Shown piece after piece: positions 18,112 to 26,094 of a stretch of DNA of 64,000 bases. The stretch spans positions 248,001 to 312,000 of the forward strand of contig NZ_JAPIVQ010000007.1 of assembly GCF_026239675.1 (NCBI RefSeq), in the 5' to 3' direction. The notes beneath the pieces were generated by a model. That model was not told where the DNA came from. It did no database searches and saw nothing but the letters and a program-made list of their open reading frames with translations. Each line of letters begins with the position of its first letter. Positions within the stretch are counted from its first letter, which is position 1. The position numbers were made by a program, and so were the translations under genes. The stretch is from Pedobacter sp. PLR. GTDB lineage: Bacteria > Bacteroidota > Bacteroidia > Sphingobacteriales > Sphingobacteriaceae.

Positions 18112-18564
18112 ATGAGAGCAATTATACAAAGAGTAACCGAAGCCAGTTGTGTAGTAGAAGGAAAGACTACCGGCAGCATCGACACTGGTTTTCTGGTATT
18201 ATTGGGTATTGAAGATACCGATACTTCAGAAGAGCTGGACTGGCTCAGCCAGAAAATCGTCAACATGAGGATTTTTGGCGATGAAAATGACCTGATGAAT
18301 AAATCCCTGGCAGATGTTGGCGGAAATATTCTCCTGATCAGTCAGTTTACCCTCTTTGCGGCAACAAAAAAAGGCAACAGACCTGGTTTTACCAGAGCTG
18401 CAAGACCTGATAAAGCCATTCCGCTATACGAGGAAATGATTGCCAAACTCTCAAATCTCCTTCAAAAAGAGATCAAAACAGGGATATTTGGTGCAGATAT
18501 GAAGATTAGTTTAGTGAATGATGGACCTGTCACCATTATGATGGATACTAAAAACAAAGAATAA
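18112..18564 (+). CDS. dtd: D-aminoacyl-tRNA deacylase
   Basis: Dtd hydrolyses D-amino acids and mischarged glycine from tRNA and so guards translation. The 150-residue protein starts MRAIIQRVTEASC. It has the catalytic-pocket motif SQFTLFA and the C-terminal Gly-cisPro motif in VNDGPVTIMM. Length is typical. It sits between rsgA (18 bp upstream) and a MazG-like gene (1 bp downstream) in a probable quality-control operon. Confidence 0.95.
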   Translation: MRAIIQRVTEASCVVEGKTTGSIDTGFLVLLGIEDTDTSEELDWLSQKIVNMRIFGDENDLMNKSLADVGGNILLISQFTLFAATKKGNRPGFTRAARPDKAIPLYEEMIAKLSNLLQKEIKTGIFGADMKISLVNDGPVTIMMDTKNKE

Positions 18565-18565
18565 C

Positions 18566-18892
18566 ATGACTATAGCAGAAGCCCAGGAAACCGTAGACCA
18601 ATGGATCAATAAAACAGGAATCCGTTATTTCAATGAGCTCACCAATACCGCAATTCTGATGGAAGAAGTGGGTGAAGTGGCCAGAATCATGTCCAGAAAA
18701 TATGGCGAGCAATCCTTCAAGAAAAGCGATGAAGCGGTAGACCTTGCCGATGAAATGGCCGATGTGTTATTCGTGCTGATCTGCCTTGCCAATCAGACCG
18801 GAATTGACCTGACCAGCGCTTTAGAAAAAAATCTTGTTAAAAAGACCATCAGAGATACCGACCGTCATAGAAATAACGAAAAGCTGAAATAG
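18566..18892 (+). CDS. MazG-like nucleotide pyrophosphohydrolase
   Basis: The 108-residue protein has the all-alpha NTP pyrophosphatase signature: the EEVGEVAR motif and, about 35 residues later, DEMADVLFVLICLAN, together giving the magnesium-binding E-x-x-E and D-x-x-D ligands. Such single-domain proteins hydrolyse NTPs or damaged dNTPs to monophosphates; the substrate here is unknown. The start codon lies 1 bp after the dtd stop. The gene converges with the Lrp-family regulator, 4 bp between stops. Confidence 0.88.
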   Translation: MTIAEAQETVDQWINKTGIRYFNELTNTAILMEEVGEVARIMSRKYGEQSFKKSDEAVDLADEMADVLFVLICLANQTGIDLTSALEKNLVKKTIRDTDRHRNNEKLK

Positions 18893-18896
18893 TCTT

Positions 18897-19364
18897 TTAT
18901 TTATCAATGGTATAGGCCGTATTGTGCTTGATTTCTGTCATCACAAACAAACTGTTTACGTTGGCAATGTTCTCAATTGCCGCCAGCTTATTCGTTAAGA
19001 AATCCTGGTATCTGTTCATATCATTCACCACTACTTTCAACAGGTAATCGTAGGTTCCGGCAACGTGGTAACATTCCATGACTTCGTCCAGCTTAGTCAT
19101 TGCAGCCTCAAACTTCTTTAATAATGGAAGCGAATGCACCTGCAGCGTCACATTACAAAATGCAGCCAGGGTTTTTCCAATCTTTTCCCGATCCAGCAGT
19201 GTCACATAATTTTTGATTACTCCCGTCTTTTCAATCTTTTTCAAACGCTCATAAGTCGGCGTTACGGTAAGCCCCACCTGATGCGCAATCTCCTTCGTAT
19301 TTAGCCTTGCATTGTGTTGTAACGCATTTAATATGCGCTGATCCATCTTATCGAACTGTTCCAT
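18897..19364 (-). CDS. Lrp/AsnC family transcriptional regulator
   Basis: The 155-residue protein has an N-terminal winged helix (residues about 4-60, DQRILNALQHNARLNTKEIA onward) and a C-terminal RAM/ACT-like ligand domain with VMECYHVAGTYDYLLKVVV. Lrp proteins form dimers and octamers that respond to amino acids. It is divergent from the PLP decarboxylase at 19522, with 157 bp between the two genes. Control of that decarboxylase, and of itself, is plausible but inferred only from position. Confidence 0.94.
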   Translation of the reverse strand: MEQFDKMDQRILNALQHNARLNTKEIAHQVGLTVTPTYERLKKIEKTGVIKNYVTLLDREKIGKTLAAFCNVTLQVHSLPLLKKFEAAMTKLDEVMECYHVAGTYDYLLKVVVNDMNRYQDFLTNKLAAIENIANVNSLFVMTEIKHNTAYTIDK

Positions 19365-19491
19365 CTAGTTTAGTTTTTCTGATTTTTACAGCAATCCGGC
19401 CTCATTAAGATAGATTAACCTGTATAACCCCAAAATTAAGTGTTTATTTTCTAATATTAACCACATCTAAGATCAATTGAATGGAGAATTA

Positions 19492-19500
19492 TAGATTTGC
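19492..19500 (+). promoter_or_regulatory. -7 box of the decarboxylase gene
   Basis: TAGATTTGC matches the Bacteroidota -7 element and ends 21 bp before the ATG at 19522. I do not see a matching -33 element, which would fit a promoter that needs an activator. Confidence 0.5.
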
Positions 19501-19521
19501 AGTCTGAACCACCTACAGAAA

Positions 19522-20697
19522 ATGACTACAAACCTATCATCCGGGGATAACAAAAGATTATCAGAACTATACGAAAAAGTACAGGATAGAACCCGTTTGT
19601 TTCTGGGTTATCCGGTTTCTAAAGATTTTGACTATACCGAACTACTTCCTTTCCTTCAATATCCGATCAACAACCTTGGAGATCCATTTACGGAGTCCAC
19701 GTATGCGGTAGATACGAGAGAAATGGAGAGAGAAGTCATTGAGTTTTTTGCGCAGCTGTTTCGTGCTCCTACCGGCAATTGGTGGGGATATGTGACGAAT
19801 GGTGGTTCTGAAGGAAACTTATACGGCCTGTATCTGGCCAGAGAGCTTTACCCAAAGGCGATGGTTTACTATTCTGACGCCACACATTACAGTGTACAGA
19901 AGAACCTGTTATTGCTAAACATGCCAAATATTGCCATTCGTTCGCAGGAAAACGGCGAAATGGATTATGAAGACCTGCACAATAGCTTATTGATGAACAG
20001 ACACCTTCCGGTCGTGATTTTTGCCAACATTGGCACCACGATGACCGAAGCGAAGGATGATGTTAGAAAGATCAAGGGCATCCTGAAAAATCTGGCGATA
20101 AAAAACCATTACATACATGCTGACGGTGCTTTATCCGGAAGTTATAGTGCCTTTATTGAGCCAAGACCGGCTTTCGACTTTGCCGATGGCGCAGATAGTA
20201 TTGCGATTAGCGGACATAAATTTCTGGGTTCCCCAATGCCATGCGGCCTGGTGATTGTTAAGAAAACCAACCGGGACAGGATTGCACGCTCCATTGATTA
20301 TATCGGAAGCGTTGATACCACCATTACAGGTTCCAGAAATGGCCATACGCCATTGTTCCTGTGGTATACCCTGAAAAAATTAGGCTTAGAAGGTCTAAAA
20401 GAAAGAGCATTGCACAGCCTTAGGGTTGCTGCCTATGCGGAAGCACAGTTGAAAAGCATCGGAATCGAGGCCTGGAGCAATCCAAATGCCATCACCGTTG
20501 TTTTCCCTGCCCCATCCAAATGGATCTGTCAGAAGTGGCAGCTGGCCTCAGAAAACGGTCTTTCACACCTCATCTGTATGCCCAATGTAGATTGTGCTCA
20601 GATTGATGAACTGATGGCTGATCTTATTTCTAATCCGGAAGGCATCAATTACAGCTTCCAACAACAACAACCTGCCCCTACATTTACCCCCCTATAG
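19522..20697 (+). CDS. PLP-dependent decarboxylase, histidine decarboxylase family
   Basis: The 391-residue protein resembles group II PLP decarboxylases of the bacterial histidine decarboxylase type. It has TNGGSEGNLYGLYLARELYP for PLP phosphate binding, HADGALSGSY with the PLP-nitrogen aspartate, and the Schiff-base lysine Lys233 in SGHKFLGSPMPCG. Relatives include the histidine decarboxylases of Morganella and Klebsiella and the plant serine decarboxylases, so histamine, ethanolamine or another amine could be the product. It is flanked by a divergent Lrp regulator and a strong terminator. No amine antiporter or transporter lies next to it. The fold is certain and the substrate is not. Confidence 0.88.
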   Translation: MTTNLSSGDNKRLSELYEKVQDRTRLFLGYPVSKDFDYTELLPFLQYPINNLGDPFTESTYAVDTREMEREVIEFFAQLFRAPTGNWWGYVTNGGSEGNLYGLYLARELYPKAMVYYSDATHYSVQKNLLLLNMPNIAIRSQENGEMDYEDLHNSLLMNRHLPVVIFANIGTTMTEAKDDVRKIKGILKNLAIKNHYIHADGALSGSYSAFIEPRPAFDFADGADSIAISGHKFLGSPMPCGLVIVKKTNRDRIARSIDYIGSVDTTITGSRNGHTPLFLWYTLKKLGLEGLKERALHSLRVAAYAEAQLKSIGIEAWSNPNAITVVFPAPSKWICQKWQLASENGLSHLICMPNVDCAQIDELMADLISNPEGINYSFQQQQPAPTFTPL

Positions 20698-20702
20698 AAA
20701 TC

Positions 20703-20731
20703 GGCTGCCCGGAATTCCCGGGCAGCCTTTC
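20703..20731 (+). terminator. terminator after the decarboxylase gene
   Basis: GGCTGCCCGG (20703-20712) pairs perfectly with CCGGGCAGCC (20718-20727) over a 5-nt loop, followed by a short T run (TTTCATT). Confidence 0.8.
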
Positions 20732-20768
20732 ATTATTTCCTCTGAAAAGAAAAGAAATCAAGCCCGGA

Positions 20769-20980
20769 ATTCCATAAAATCACAAGATCGGGATGTGCCT
20801 GGGTTGTAGTCGGGAAGAAAGGCATGTTGTAAAAGGGCACAGCATAGGTTCAGTATAGGTTGCCGTAATAAAACCTATAGCAACTGTTACGCAACCCATA
20901 GCGAGCCTTACAGCAACCTATCGGCAACTAAACGCTCTTCCCGACCACAATCAGCGCAATCTGCCAGTCATTCCATAAAA
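20769..20980. repeat. structured repeat element with flanking direct repeats
   Basis: This gene-free stretch is rich in ordered repeats. ATTCCATAAAA occurs at both ends (20769-20779 and 20970-20980). Inside these, a 15-nt arm at 20804-20818 (core AGTCGGGAAGA) is complementary, with one mismatch, to 20936-20950 (core TCTTCCCGACC), and weaker pairing extends outward. The interior has three AACC(T/C)AT(A/C)G units at 20872, 20893 and 20915 (spacing 21 and 22 bp), plus two copies of the opposite orientation at 20843 and 20854. A second nested pairing joins the region near 20855-20868 to 20909-20922. It could be a MITE- or REP-like mobile repeat, or a structured RNA. No open frame fits. Confidence 0.6.
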
Positions 20981-21007
20981 AAAGGGCGCCTGTTAAGACG
21001 CCCTTTT
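20978..21007 (-). terminator. terminator (probably bidirectional) after the HIT gene
   Basis: AAAGGGCG (20981-20988) pairs with CGCCCTTT (20999-21006). On the minus strand it is followed by seven T residues, so it should end the greA/HIT transcript. Confidence 0.8.
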
Positions 21008-21039
21008 CAATTCGGGTAAACACCCAATGCTTTTATCTG

Positions 21040-21447
21040 TTAAGCAGTAGTTTCATTCAACGCTGCTTTGATCTTTAATGCTGCTTCCGCCAATTCTTCT
21101 TCAGAAGGTTTCAATTTTTCCTTACTAAAGTTCATATCGTTCACTGCGTTCATAGGGATCAGGTGTATGTGTACATGCGGTACTTCCAGGCCGATAACGG
21201 CTACGCCTACTTTTTTGCAAGGGAACGCGACCTTTAGCCCCGTAGCTACAATCTTAGCAAATAAGGTCAGACCGAAATAGCTTTCCTCATCCATATCAAA
21301 AATGTAATCAATTTCCTTTTTAGGAATGACCAGGACATGGCCCATGGTTAGGGGATTAACATCTAAGAACGCCATGAATTCGGCTGTTTCCGCTACGATA
21401 TGCGCAGGGATTTCACCAGCTACTATTTTTGAAAATATACTTGCCAT
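21040..21447 (-). CDS. HIT family hydrolase (HinT-like)
   Basis: The 135-residue protein carries the histidine triad HVHIHLIP at residues 91-98 and the N-terminal family pattern IFSKIVAGEIPAHIVAE. HinT-type proteins hydrolyse nucleoside phosphoramidates and acyl-adenylates in the cytoplasm. It lies 20 bp downstream of greA on the same strand, probably in one transcript that ends at the hairpin at 20978-21007. Confidence 0.94.
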   Translation of the reverse strand: MASIFSKIVAGEIPAHIVAETAEFMAFLDVNPLTMGHVLVIPKKEIDYIFDMDEESYFGLTLFAKIVATGLKVAFPCKKVGVAVIGLEVPHVHIHLIPMNAVNDMNFSKEKLKPSEEELAEAALKIKAALNETTA

Positions 21448-21467
21448 AGAATTGGGGGGATTAAGGA

Positions 21468-21941
21468 TTATCGGGTGATCTCTAATATTTCAAATTCAAT
21501 CATTCCTGCAGGAACCTGAATCTCGATGGTATCCCCTACTGATTTACCAAGTAAACCTTTGGCAATCGGCGATTTAACGGAGATTTTTCCGGTTTTAAGA
21601 TCAGCTTCACTTTCTGCTACCAACTGGTAAGACATGGTGGAACCATTCTTTACATTTTTGATCTTAACTATAGATAATGCCAATACTTTAGAAGTATCCA
21701 GCTTCGATTCATCAATTAATCTGGCGGTAGAAAGTGTAGTAGACAATTTCGCTATTTTAGCTTCATGCAAACCCTGCGCTTCCTTCGCTGCATCATATTC
21801 CGCGTTCTCGGAAAGATCACCCTTATCTCTGGCTTCGGCAATTGCCTTAGAGATTTGTTGTCTTCCGGTGGTTTTCATATGGTGTAATTCTGCCTTTAGT
21901 CTGTCTAAACCATCTTGGGTATAATAGGTAACCTCTGTCAT
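21468..21941 (-). CDS. greA: transcription elongation factor GreA
   Basis: GreA binds RNA polymerase and stimulates cleavage of backtracked transcripts. The 157-residue protein has the N-terminal coiled-coil hairpin with the acidic tip pattern GDLSENAEYDAAKEAQ, and a C-terminal FKBP-like domain with SPIAKGLLGKSVGDTIEI. The length is exactly typical. A strong terminator lies upstream between the 2-hydroxyacid dehydrogenase gene and greA, so greA must start from a promoter in the last 25-35 bp before its ATG or rely on readthrough. Confidence 0.96.
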   Translation of the reverse strand: MTEVTYYTQDGLDRLKAELHHMKTTGRQQISKAIAEARDKGDLSENAEYDAAKEAQGLHEAKIAKLSTTLSTARLIDESKLDTSKVLALSIVKIKNVKNGSTMSYQLVAESEADLKTGKISVKSPIAKGLLGKSVGDTIEIQVPAGMIEFEILEITR

Positions 21942-21965
21942 AGCTCAATTTATTTTATGTAGTAC

Positions 21966-22013
21966 TATAAAAACAAACAAGACTATATAGGCTGTTATGC
22001 CTACATAGTCTTG
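21966..22013 (-). terminator. terminator between the 2-hydroxyacid dehydrogenase gene and greA
   Basis: On the minus strand a 15-bp stem (CAAGACTATGTAGGC with GCCTATATAGTCTTG, one G-T pair) closes a 6-nt loop and is followed by TTTGTTTTTATAG. Stem positions are 22013-21999 and 21992-21978. Confidence 0.85.
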
Positions 22014-22098
22014 CTTCAATAAAAACGAAGATAATGGGGTATAACCACAAAAACAAATTATTTAATTTGATTTTGGGCAGTTTATCAAAAATGTCTGT

Positions 22099-23028
22099 TT
22101 AAATGACAGTCGAAAGCTTATCCGCTAAAACTTCCGATATTTTACGGTAAGATTCAAAGGTCCAGCCCCCAACATGCGGGCTCAGGATGACTTTCCCGGC
22201 CGATTTAAGGTCATTAAACCAGGGCGTATTTTGTAATGCCGGAAATTTCTCCACTTCCAGCACGTCTAAACCAGCGGCCAGGATTTTCCCTGAACTGATG
22301 GCTTGTAGCACGGCTTGAGTGTTAACAATTTCACCTCTGGCAGTATTGATAAAGAATATCGGCTTGCGGAAATGGAAGAAATACTCCTCATCTACCATCT
22401 GGCGTGTTTCTGTGGTCAGGGGAATGTGTAAACTCAGCACATCGCTTTGTCTCACGATCTCTTCCATGCTTACCTCTTTGGCATAAGCATCACTGAAACC
22501 AGTCTTATACTTATCATAAGCGATCACGTTTACTTCAAATCCGGCCAGCTTCTTTGCAAAGCTCCTGCCCATAAATCCGTAACCAACAATCCCAACGGTT
22601 TTACCTTTCAGCTCATAACCACGGTTGCCTTCCCTGTCCCAGGCGCCATTACGGACCTCCATATCGGCGTTACGCAAGTTGTTCATCAATGACAACAACA
22701 TTCCTGTAGCGTGCTCTCCTACGGCATCCATATTACCTTCCGGCGCATTTAGCAGTTCGATGTTACGACTCTTTGCGTAATCCACATCAATATTGTCTAA
22801 TCCGGCTCCTGCCCTTGCAATAAATTTCAGTGAAGGTGCAGCGGCCATCAGCTCCTGATCGATTCTGAATTTCGTTCTCACCGCAATCCCCTGATAATCG
22901 GAAATCGCTGCCAGTGTCTGCTCACGGGTATATAATGGCTGATCGTCCACTTCATATCCTAAAGCGATGGCACGTTCCTTAAACACAGGATGCAACTCAT
23001 CCACTATTAAAATTCTTCCTTTACTCAT
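22099..23028 (-). CDS. D-2-hydroxyacid dehydrogenase (SerA-like)
   Basis: The 309-residue protein from ATG 23028 (a TTG five codons upstream is less likely) has the D-2-hydroxyacid dehydrogenase fold. It has the NAD loop VGIVGYGFMGRSFA, then the catalytic region with Arg in NTARGEIVN, the GLDVLEVE segment and His in SPHVGGWT. It may be the phosphoglycerate dehydrogenase of serine synthesis, as the pattern RAGAGLDNID is common there, but there is no C-terminal ACT domain and no serC or serB neighbour. Substrate is therefore open. It lies downstream of rsmA on the same strand. Confidence 0.85.
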   Translation of the reverse strand: MSKGRILIVDELHPVFKERAIALGYEVDDQPLYTREQTLAAISDYQGIAVRTKFRIDQELMAAAPSLKFIARAGAGLDNIDVDYAKSRNIELLNAPEGNMDAVGEHATGMLLSLMNNLRNADMEVRNGAWDREGNRGYELKGKTVGIVGYGFMGRSFAKKLAGFEVNVIAYDKYKTGFSDAYAKEVSMEEIVRQSDVLSLHIPLTTETRQMVDEEYFFHFRKPIFFINTARGEIVNTQAVLQAISSGKILAAGLDVLEVEKFPALQNTPWFNDLKSAGKVILSPHVGGWTFESYRKISEVLADKLSTVI

Positions 23029-23101
23029 ATTATTGCTGATCAATTATTAGTTATAACCTGATGAATTGCCACCTATGGATGATGGCTTTCCAACCGGAAA
23101 A

Positions 23102-23884
23102 TTATTGTGAAAGATGAGCTAAATGTTGTGTCAGCTCAATAAACTGCGCTACACTCAACTGCTCGGCACGTTTGTCGAAGAAAATATGGTCGTCCATTTT
23201 CTCTTTTGGAACTACGCCGGAAAGCGCATTTCTTAACGTTTTTCTGCGTTGGTTGAAACCAGCTTTCACCGTACGCCAGAACAGTTTTTCATCACAAGGA
23301 AGTGTTTCCACGTCATTACGACTCAACCTGATCACGCCGGAATTTACTTTTGGCGGTGGGTTAAACGTACCCGGTTTCACCGTAAACAGATATTCTATAT
23401 TGTAATACGCCTGAATCAGGACGCTTAAAATTCCGTAATCTTTAGTTCCTTCTTTGGAAGCACAGCGCTCTGCAACTTCTTTCTGGAACATCCCTACCAT
23501 CTCTACCACCTGACCTCTGTTCTCCAATATTTTGAAAAGAATCTGTGAGGAGATATTGTATGGGAAATTGCCGATAATGGCATATTTTTCTTTGAAGATC
23601 GCCGAAAGGTCCAGGGCTAAAAAGTCGCCGTTGATTAACCTGTCGCCCAGCTGCGGATATTTCTCTTTTAAGAAATGATAAGACTCCACATCGATATCGA
23701 TCATGAAAGTTTCTAAATCTTCTCTTTCCAAAAGCAGGTCTGAAAGGATCCCCATTCCCGGTCCAACTTCCAGTACCTGTTTGTACTGATCGGTATGTAC
23801 CAGACCGTTTACGATCTTCGCGGCAATCTTTTTATCCGTTAAAAAATGTTGTCCTAAATGTTTTTTTGCCCTTACCAAACTCAT
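23102..23884 (-). CDS. rsmA: 16S rRNA (adenine(1518)-N6/adenine(1519)-N6)-dimethyltransferase
   Basis: RsmA (KsgA) dimethylates two adenines in helix 45 of 16S rRNA during 30S assembly. The 260-residue protein starts RAKKHLGQHFL, then has the SAM motif VLEVGPGMGILSDLLL and the catalytic motif IGNFPYNISSQI. The C-terminal pattern FNQRRKTLRNAL is present. It is divergent from pdxA across a 215-bp gap in which I see no structure beyond probable promoters. Confidence 0.97.
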   Translation of the reverse strand: MSLVRAKKHLGQHFLTDKKIAAKIVNGLVHTDQYKQVLEVGPGMGILSDLLLEREDLETFMIDIDVESYHFLKEKYPQLGDRLINGDFLALDLSAIFKEKYAIIGNFPYNISSQILFKILENRGQVVEMVGMFQKEVAERCASKEGTKDYGILSVLIQAYYNIEYLFTVKPGTFNPPPKVNSGVIRLSRNDVETLPCDEKLFWRTVKAGFNQRRKTLRNALSGVVPKEKMDDHIFFDKRAEQLSVAQFIELTQHLAHLSQ

Positions 23885-24099
23885 ATATTATCCTTCTAAA
23901 AGCTGCAAAATAAGCAAAGTTTTGCGAGTATCAGACCAACAATCGGCTAAAACAGCCTCTACGGCCTTAAAAATAAGGATATCATTTTTCTATCGTTTTC
24001 CAGATCCCTCCTGATTTCCAAAAAACCGTAAATACAAGCGCATGAAAAACCAACCATTTTAAAATGAATTCTGTAATTTGCGCTAAATTTTTTTGAAGT

Positions 24100-25179
24100 A
24101 TGAGCAATAAGATTAAAATTGGAATCAGTATAGGAGATGTGAACGGTATCGGTTTAGAGGTCATCCTTAAGACTTTAGCGGAAAGCAAAATCCTCGATTA
24201 CTGTACCCCTATCGTTTATGGACATACCAAGGTTGCTTCATACCACCGCAAGGCTTTAGGGTTGAGCGATTTCAACTTCAACGTGATTACAGAGGCTGCA
24301 CTGGCCAATCCAAAGAAGGCGAATATGATCAACTGCTGGGAGGAAGATGTGAAAATCGACCTTGGCGTAGCCAATGAAATTGGTGGAAAATATGCTTTGC
24401 TTTCTTTAGAGAAGGCGACAGAAGACCTGATCAAAGGAGAAATTGATGCATTGGTAACTGCCCCGATCAACAAACACAATATACAATCAGATACCTTTAA
24501 ATTCCCGGGCCATACCGAATACCTGATGGAACGCAGTGGAAGCAACGACGTATTGATGCTTTTAGTGAGTGAAGACATTAAGGTAGGCGTAGTAACCGGA
24601 CATATTCCGATCACGGAAGTTTCAAAAAACATTACAATTGAGAAGATTGTGAAGAAACTGGTGTTGATGAATGAGAGTTTAAAAAAAGATTTCTGGATTG
24701 AAAAACCGAAAATTGCGGTATTGGGATTGAATCCACATGCCGGTGATAACGGATTATTGGGCACAGAAGAAGCTGATATTATTATGCCGGCGATTCAGCA
24801 AGCCTTCGATAAAGGGATCATTTGTTTCGGTCCATACCCTGCTGACGGTTTTTTTGGCAAGGGAAGTTACAAGCAATTTGACGCGGTATTGGCGATGTAT
24901 CATGACCAGGGATTAATCCCCTTTAAAACCATCGCTTTTGGCACCGGAGTGAACTATTCTGCGGGCCTTAAAATCGTGCGTACCTCACCGGATCATGGCA
25001 CAGGATACGACATTGCAGGAAAGAACCTGGCAGATCCGACTTCATTTATAGAAGCCTTATTTGCAGCAACTCACATCGTGCGGAACCGAAGAGAACAGGA
25101 AGAATTATTGAAAAACCAACTGAGAAGCGGAGGAAAAATTATAGAAACTGCGGCCGATATAAAAGACGACGCAAATTAG
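24100..25179 (+). CDS. pdxA: 4-hydroxythreonine-4-phosphate dehydrogenase
   Basis: PdxA oxidises 4-phosphohydroxy-L-threonine in the DXP-dependent vitamin B6 pathway. It has the N-terminal pattern IGISIGDVNGIGLEVILK, the metal-site segment FPGHTEYL and YHDQGLIPFK. The 359-residue length is normal. Divergence from rsmA echoes the pdxA-ksgA linkage seen in enterobacteria, although there the genes are co-oriented. The DUF177 gene follows after its own promoter. Confidence 0.96.
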   Translation: MSNKIKIGISIGDVNGIGLEVILKTLAESKILDYCTPIVYGHTKVASYHRKALGLSDFNFNVITEAALANPKKANMINCWEEDVKIDLGVANEIGGKYALLSLEKATEDLIKGEIDALVTAPINKHNIQSDTFKFPGHTEYLMERSGSNDVLMLLVSEDIKVGVVTGHIPITEVSKNITIEKIVKKLVLMNESLKKDFWIEKPKIAVLGLNPHAGDNGLLGTEEADIIMPAIQQAFDKGIICFGPYPADGFFGKGSYKQFDAVLAMYHDQGLIPFKTIAFGTGVNYSAGLKIVRTSPDHGTGYDIAGKNLADPTSFIEALFAATHIVRNRREQEELLKNQLRSGGKIIETAADIKDDAN

Positions 25180-25191
25180 AATGAAAAAACA

Positions 25192-25222
25192 TTTTAATTC
25201 TATAAAATAATTCCTACATTTG
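25192..25222 (+). promoter_or_regulatory. promoter of the DUF177-rpmF transcript
   Basis: TTTT (25192-25195), a 19-bp spacer and TACATTTG (25215-25222) match the Bacteroidota consensus. The upstream-most in-frame TTG (25220) lies inside the -7 box, which rules it out as the start of the downstream gene. Confidence 0.6.
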
Positions 25223-25243
25223 CGGGCTAAAATTTTGTTACAA

Positions 25244-25783
25244 TTGAAACCTATAAAACAATTCACGATTCCTTTTACCGGCTTAAAAATTGGCAAGCAT
25301 CAGTTTGATTTTGAGGTAGATAACACTTTTTTTGACTCCTTTGAATACTCTTTAGTAAAAAAAGGAAACTTAAAAGTTGGCATTGAACTGGATAAACAGG
25401 AAACAATGTTACTTTTGTATTTCGATATTCAGGGAACAATCGTATTGGATTGTGACAAGTGTTTGTCGGAGTTTAATGCACCGATTTCAATAAAAGAAAG
25501 GCAGATTGTAAAGTTTGCTGAAGATGAGCTGGAAAGTGATGATTTAGAAATCATAGTCCTGAACAGAAAAGAGAGTGAGCTTGATGTTTCACTTCCGATT
25601 TATGAGCTTATCAACGTATCGGTACCTTATATTAAAGCCTGTGTGCAGGATGGCAGTGGCCAGAAATGCGACGAGGAGATGATTGCAAGACTGGAAAGTT
25701 TTTCAATCAACACACAACAAGAACAACAAGAAGAAAATAACGATAATGACCCGCGTTGGGCAGCATTAAAAAAATTAAAATAA
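25244..25783 (+). CDS. DUF177 (YceD) family protein
   Basis: The protein precedes rpmF, as YceD proteins do in most bacteria, and has the family's paired cysteines in VLDCDKCLSEFNAPI and the acidic segment after them. YceD/DUF177 is linked to 23S rRNA accumulation, though its biochemistry is unsettled. No ATG fits the N-terminus. I chose the TTG at 25244 (residues KPIKQFTIPFTGLKIG follow), giving 179 residues; TTG 25235 is an alternative. rpmF starts 18 bp downstream. Confidence 0.86.
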   Translation: MKPIKQFTIPFTGLKIGKHQFDFEVDNTFFDSFEYSLVKKGNLKVGIELDKQETMLLLYFDIQGTIVLDCDKCLSEFNAPISIKERQIVKFAEDELESDDLEIIVLNRKESELDVSLPIYELINVSVPYIKACVQDGSGQKCDEEMIARLESFSINTQQEQQEENNDNDPRWAALKKLK

Positions 25784-25801
25784 TAATTAAACAAATCAGC
25801 A

Positions 25802-25993
25802 ATGGCACATCCAAAACGCAAGATTTCTAAGAGTAGAAGAGATAAAAGAAGAACTCACTATAAAGCAGTAGCTCCTTCTTTGGCTACTTGTCAAACCACT
25901 GGTGCAATTCACGTACCTCACCATGCATACAACGTTGATGGTAACCTATACTACAACGGTAAATTGGTTATTGAAAACACTTCAATAGGTTAA
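25802..25993 (+). CDS. rpmF: 50S ribosomal protein L32
   Basis: The 63-residue protein begins MAHPKRKISKSRRDKRRTHY, the hallmark of bacterial L32. In zinc-binding L32 four cysteines follow. Here only one remains (LATCQTTGAIHVPHH), so this is a C-minus form that probably does not bind zinc. It lies between DUF177 and plsX as in many bacteria. Confidence 0.97.
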   Translation: MAHPKRKISKSRRDKRRTHYKAVAPSLATCQTTGAIHVPHHAYNVDGNLYYNGKLVIENTSIG

Positions 25994-26009
25994 TTTTCTT
26001 GAAAAATAG

Positions 26010-26042
26010 TTTGTGTTTTAAGTCTCTGAAAGTTTACCTTTA
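26010..26042 (+). promoter_or_regulatory. promoter of plsX-fabH
   Basis: TTTG (26010-26013), a 21-bp spacer and TACCTTTA (26035-26042) fit the consensus. It gives fatty-acid genes a start independent of rpmF. A short hairpin (AAGGC/GCCTT near 26055-26072) lies in the leader. Confidence 0.55.
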
Positions 26043-26094
26043 GCGACTGGAAACAAAGGCAATTTTGCCTTCTAACACAAACTGATTTTTTACT

